In this document: piece after piece, positions 63,759 to 64,000 of the stretch
Position numbering within the stretch: position 1 is the first letter of the stretch
Layout of the letters: every line of letters starts with the position of its first letter
Source: an uncultured bacterium
GTDB taxonomy: Bacteria > Cyanobacteriota > Vampirovibrionia > Gastranaerophilales > Gastranaerophilaceae
Assembly: GCA_949288725.1 (NCBI GenBank)
Contig: CASELF010000102.1
Coordinates: 36,072 to 100,071 of the forward strand
Direction: 5' to 3'
DNA: 64,000 nucleotides
The notes under the pieces: model-generated
Database searches by the model: none
The model's input: the letters and a program-made list of their open reading frames with translations, nothing else
What the model was told of the DNA's origin: nothing
Translations under genes and position numbers: made by a program

Positions 63759-63790
63759 ACTCGGGCAGGTTTAAAAAACCTGCGGCGAGT
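63759..63790. repeat. Large inverted repeat/hairpin
   Basis: Outer arms ACTCG/CGAGT and inner perfect arms GCAGGTTT/AAACCTGC around AAA, interrupted by short G/C mismatches. It is followed by TTCTCACC rather than a T run, so not a terminator. Confidence 0.5.
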
Positions 63791-63824
63791 TCTCACCTCT
63801 TTATTCCACGACAAATATACAAAA

Positions 63825-63851
63825 AAATAAGTCCGCTTATCGGACTTATTT
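63825..63851. terminator. Terminator-like hairpin
   Basis: AAATAAGTCCG pairs with CGGACTTATTT around CTTAT, with A- and T-runs on both sides. No gene ends within 280 bases upstream on the plus strand. Confidence 0.75.
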
Positions 63852-63860
63852 TTCTTATTA

Positions 63861-63875
63861 AATGGCGGGAACGAC
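63861..63875. repeat. Direct repeat, second copy (15 bp)
   Basis: AATGGCGGGAACGAC, identical to 63640-63654. After it comes GCTCACAGGTTCGAAC, in which GGTTCGAA looks like a tRNA T-loop although no paired stem can be drawn. Confidence 0.6.
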
Positions 63876-64000
63876 GCTCACAGGTTCGAACTTTTAGTTC
63901 AAAGATATGTCAACAATCTTGATACCAAAGATACAGATAAAATCTGCTATTTAATCAATAAACTACTTAAAGTAGCTTAAATTAATACTCAACTACCATT

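Larger units (their letters stand above)
63541..64000. other. Non-coding right edge with repeats and hairpins
   Basis: No credible gene. The only frame over 60 codons (63719-63922) overlaps the hairpins below and has no ribosome binding site. The part 63600-63800 is visibly richer in G+C than its surroundings, with segments like CGAGCGACTCAAG on the minus strand. It holds one 15-bp direct repeat, a large hairpin and a terminator; these are listed separately. The element GGCGGGAACGAC resembles the 3' end of a tRNA read backwards, so a degraded tRNA gene or an integration remnant is possible. Confidence 0.45.

Noticed and set aside
63719..63922. 67-codon ORF at the right edge as a small gene
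   Set aside because: No ribosome binding site, it overlaps a large hairpin and a terminator, and the protein has no recognisable features.
63861..63935. Functional tRNA gene at the right edge (GGTTCGAA loop)
   Set aside because: No acceptor, D or anticodon stem can be paired on either strand; at most a fragment.

Overview
The window is AT-rich, gene-dense, diderm bacterial DNA using the standard code. It combines a flagellar export gate and basal body, a TolC-dependent type I secretion system, an autotransporter with a beta-barrel, a flavodiiron O2 reductase and a RecG with a long N-terminal extension of the type known from cyanobacteria. Together with the order rpmG-tRNA-Trp-secE-nusG-rplK-rplA, this suggests a non-photosynthetic, probably gut-dwelling relative of Cyanobacteria (Melainabacteria/Vampirovibrionia, Gastranaerophilales-like). 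That assignment is an inference from gene content, not from a phylogenetic marker search.

Layout. 1-1905: the end of a flagellar gene cluster on the minus strand (fliE, then fliF running off the left edge). 2121-9350: a type I secretion locus, in transcription order tolC-like, hlyB-like, hlyD-like and an RTX substrate. 9552-10761: a broken M48 peptidase homologue and a secreted beta-rich protein. 11436-13996: the ribosomal/transcription operon rpmG, tRNA-Trp, secE, nusG, rplK, rplA. 14293-22217: a coiled-coil protein, anmK with a 565-base upstream region holding a candidate structured RNA, a translationally coupled pair of WYL-type regulators, der and gdhA. 22274-26120: fliN/fliY-like, fliO, fliP, fliQ, fliR. 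26260-34190: recG, an L,D-transpeptidase, xerC/D-ruvB, a secreted TPR protein and engB. 34274-36666: three accessory genes (PRTase-like, orphan, NADAR-like). 36844-49955: fprA, an aminotransferase, two hypotheticals, aroK-aroB, an amino-acid binding lipoprotein, a tRNA nucleotidyltransferase, an SF1 helicase-nuclease, miaB and an intact M48 peptidase. 50010-56099: a coiled-coil accessory protein, then a LysR-controlled divergent operon (CMD-cupin, acetyltransferase, two Cys-nucleophile alpha/beta hydrolases). 56402-63537: a very large Pmp-like autotransporter and a 955-residue orphan protein. 63540-64000: non-coding DNA with a direct repeat, two hairpins and a terminator.

How parts work together. 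The export-gate genes (FliO/P/Q/R) and FliE/FliF/FliN belong to one flagellum encoded in two blocks. The type I system is self-contained, with all three channel parts and a calcium-binding repeat substrate in one run. The LysR gene, the 11-bp-arm palindrome in the shared promoter region and the four-gene operon form a likely regulon for a small organic or oxidative stress.

Most interesting signals: a short N-terminal motif (INFTG / IAYTG / LSFGA) shared by three otherwise unrelated accessory proteins; the unknown structured region upstream of anmK; the Chlamydia-Pmp-like GGAI/FxxN autotransporter; the M48 pseudogene with one in-frame TAA and an already eroded HExxH; a FliQ with a roughly 75-residue tail; and a PafBC-like WYL pair.
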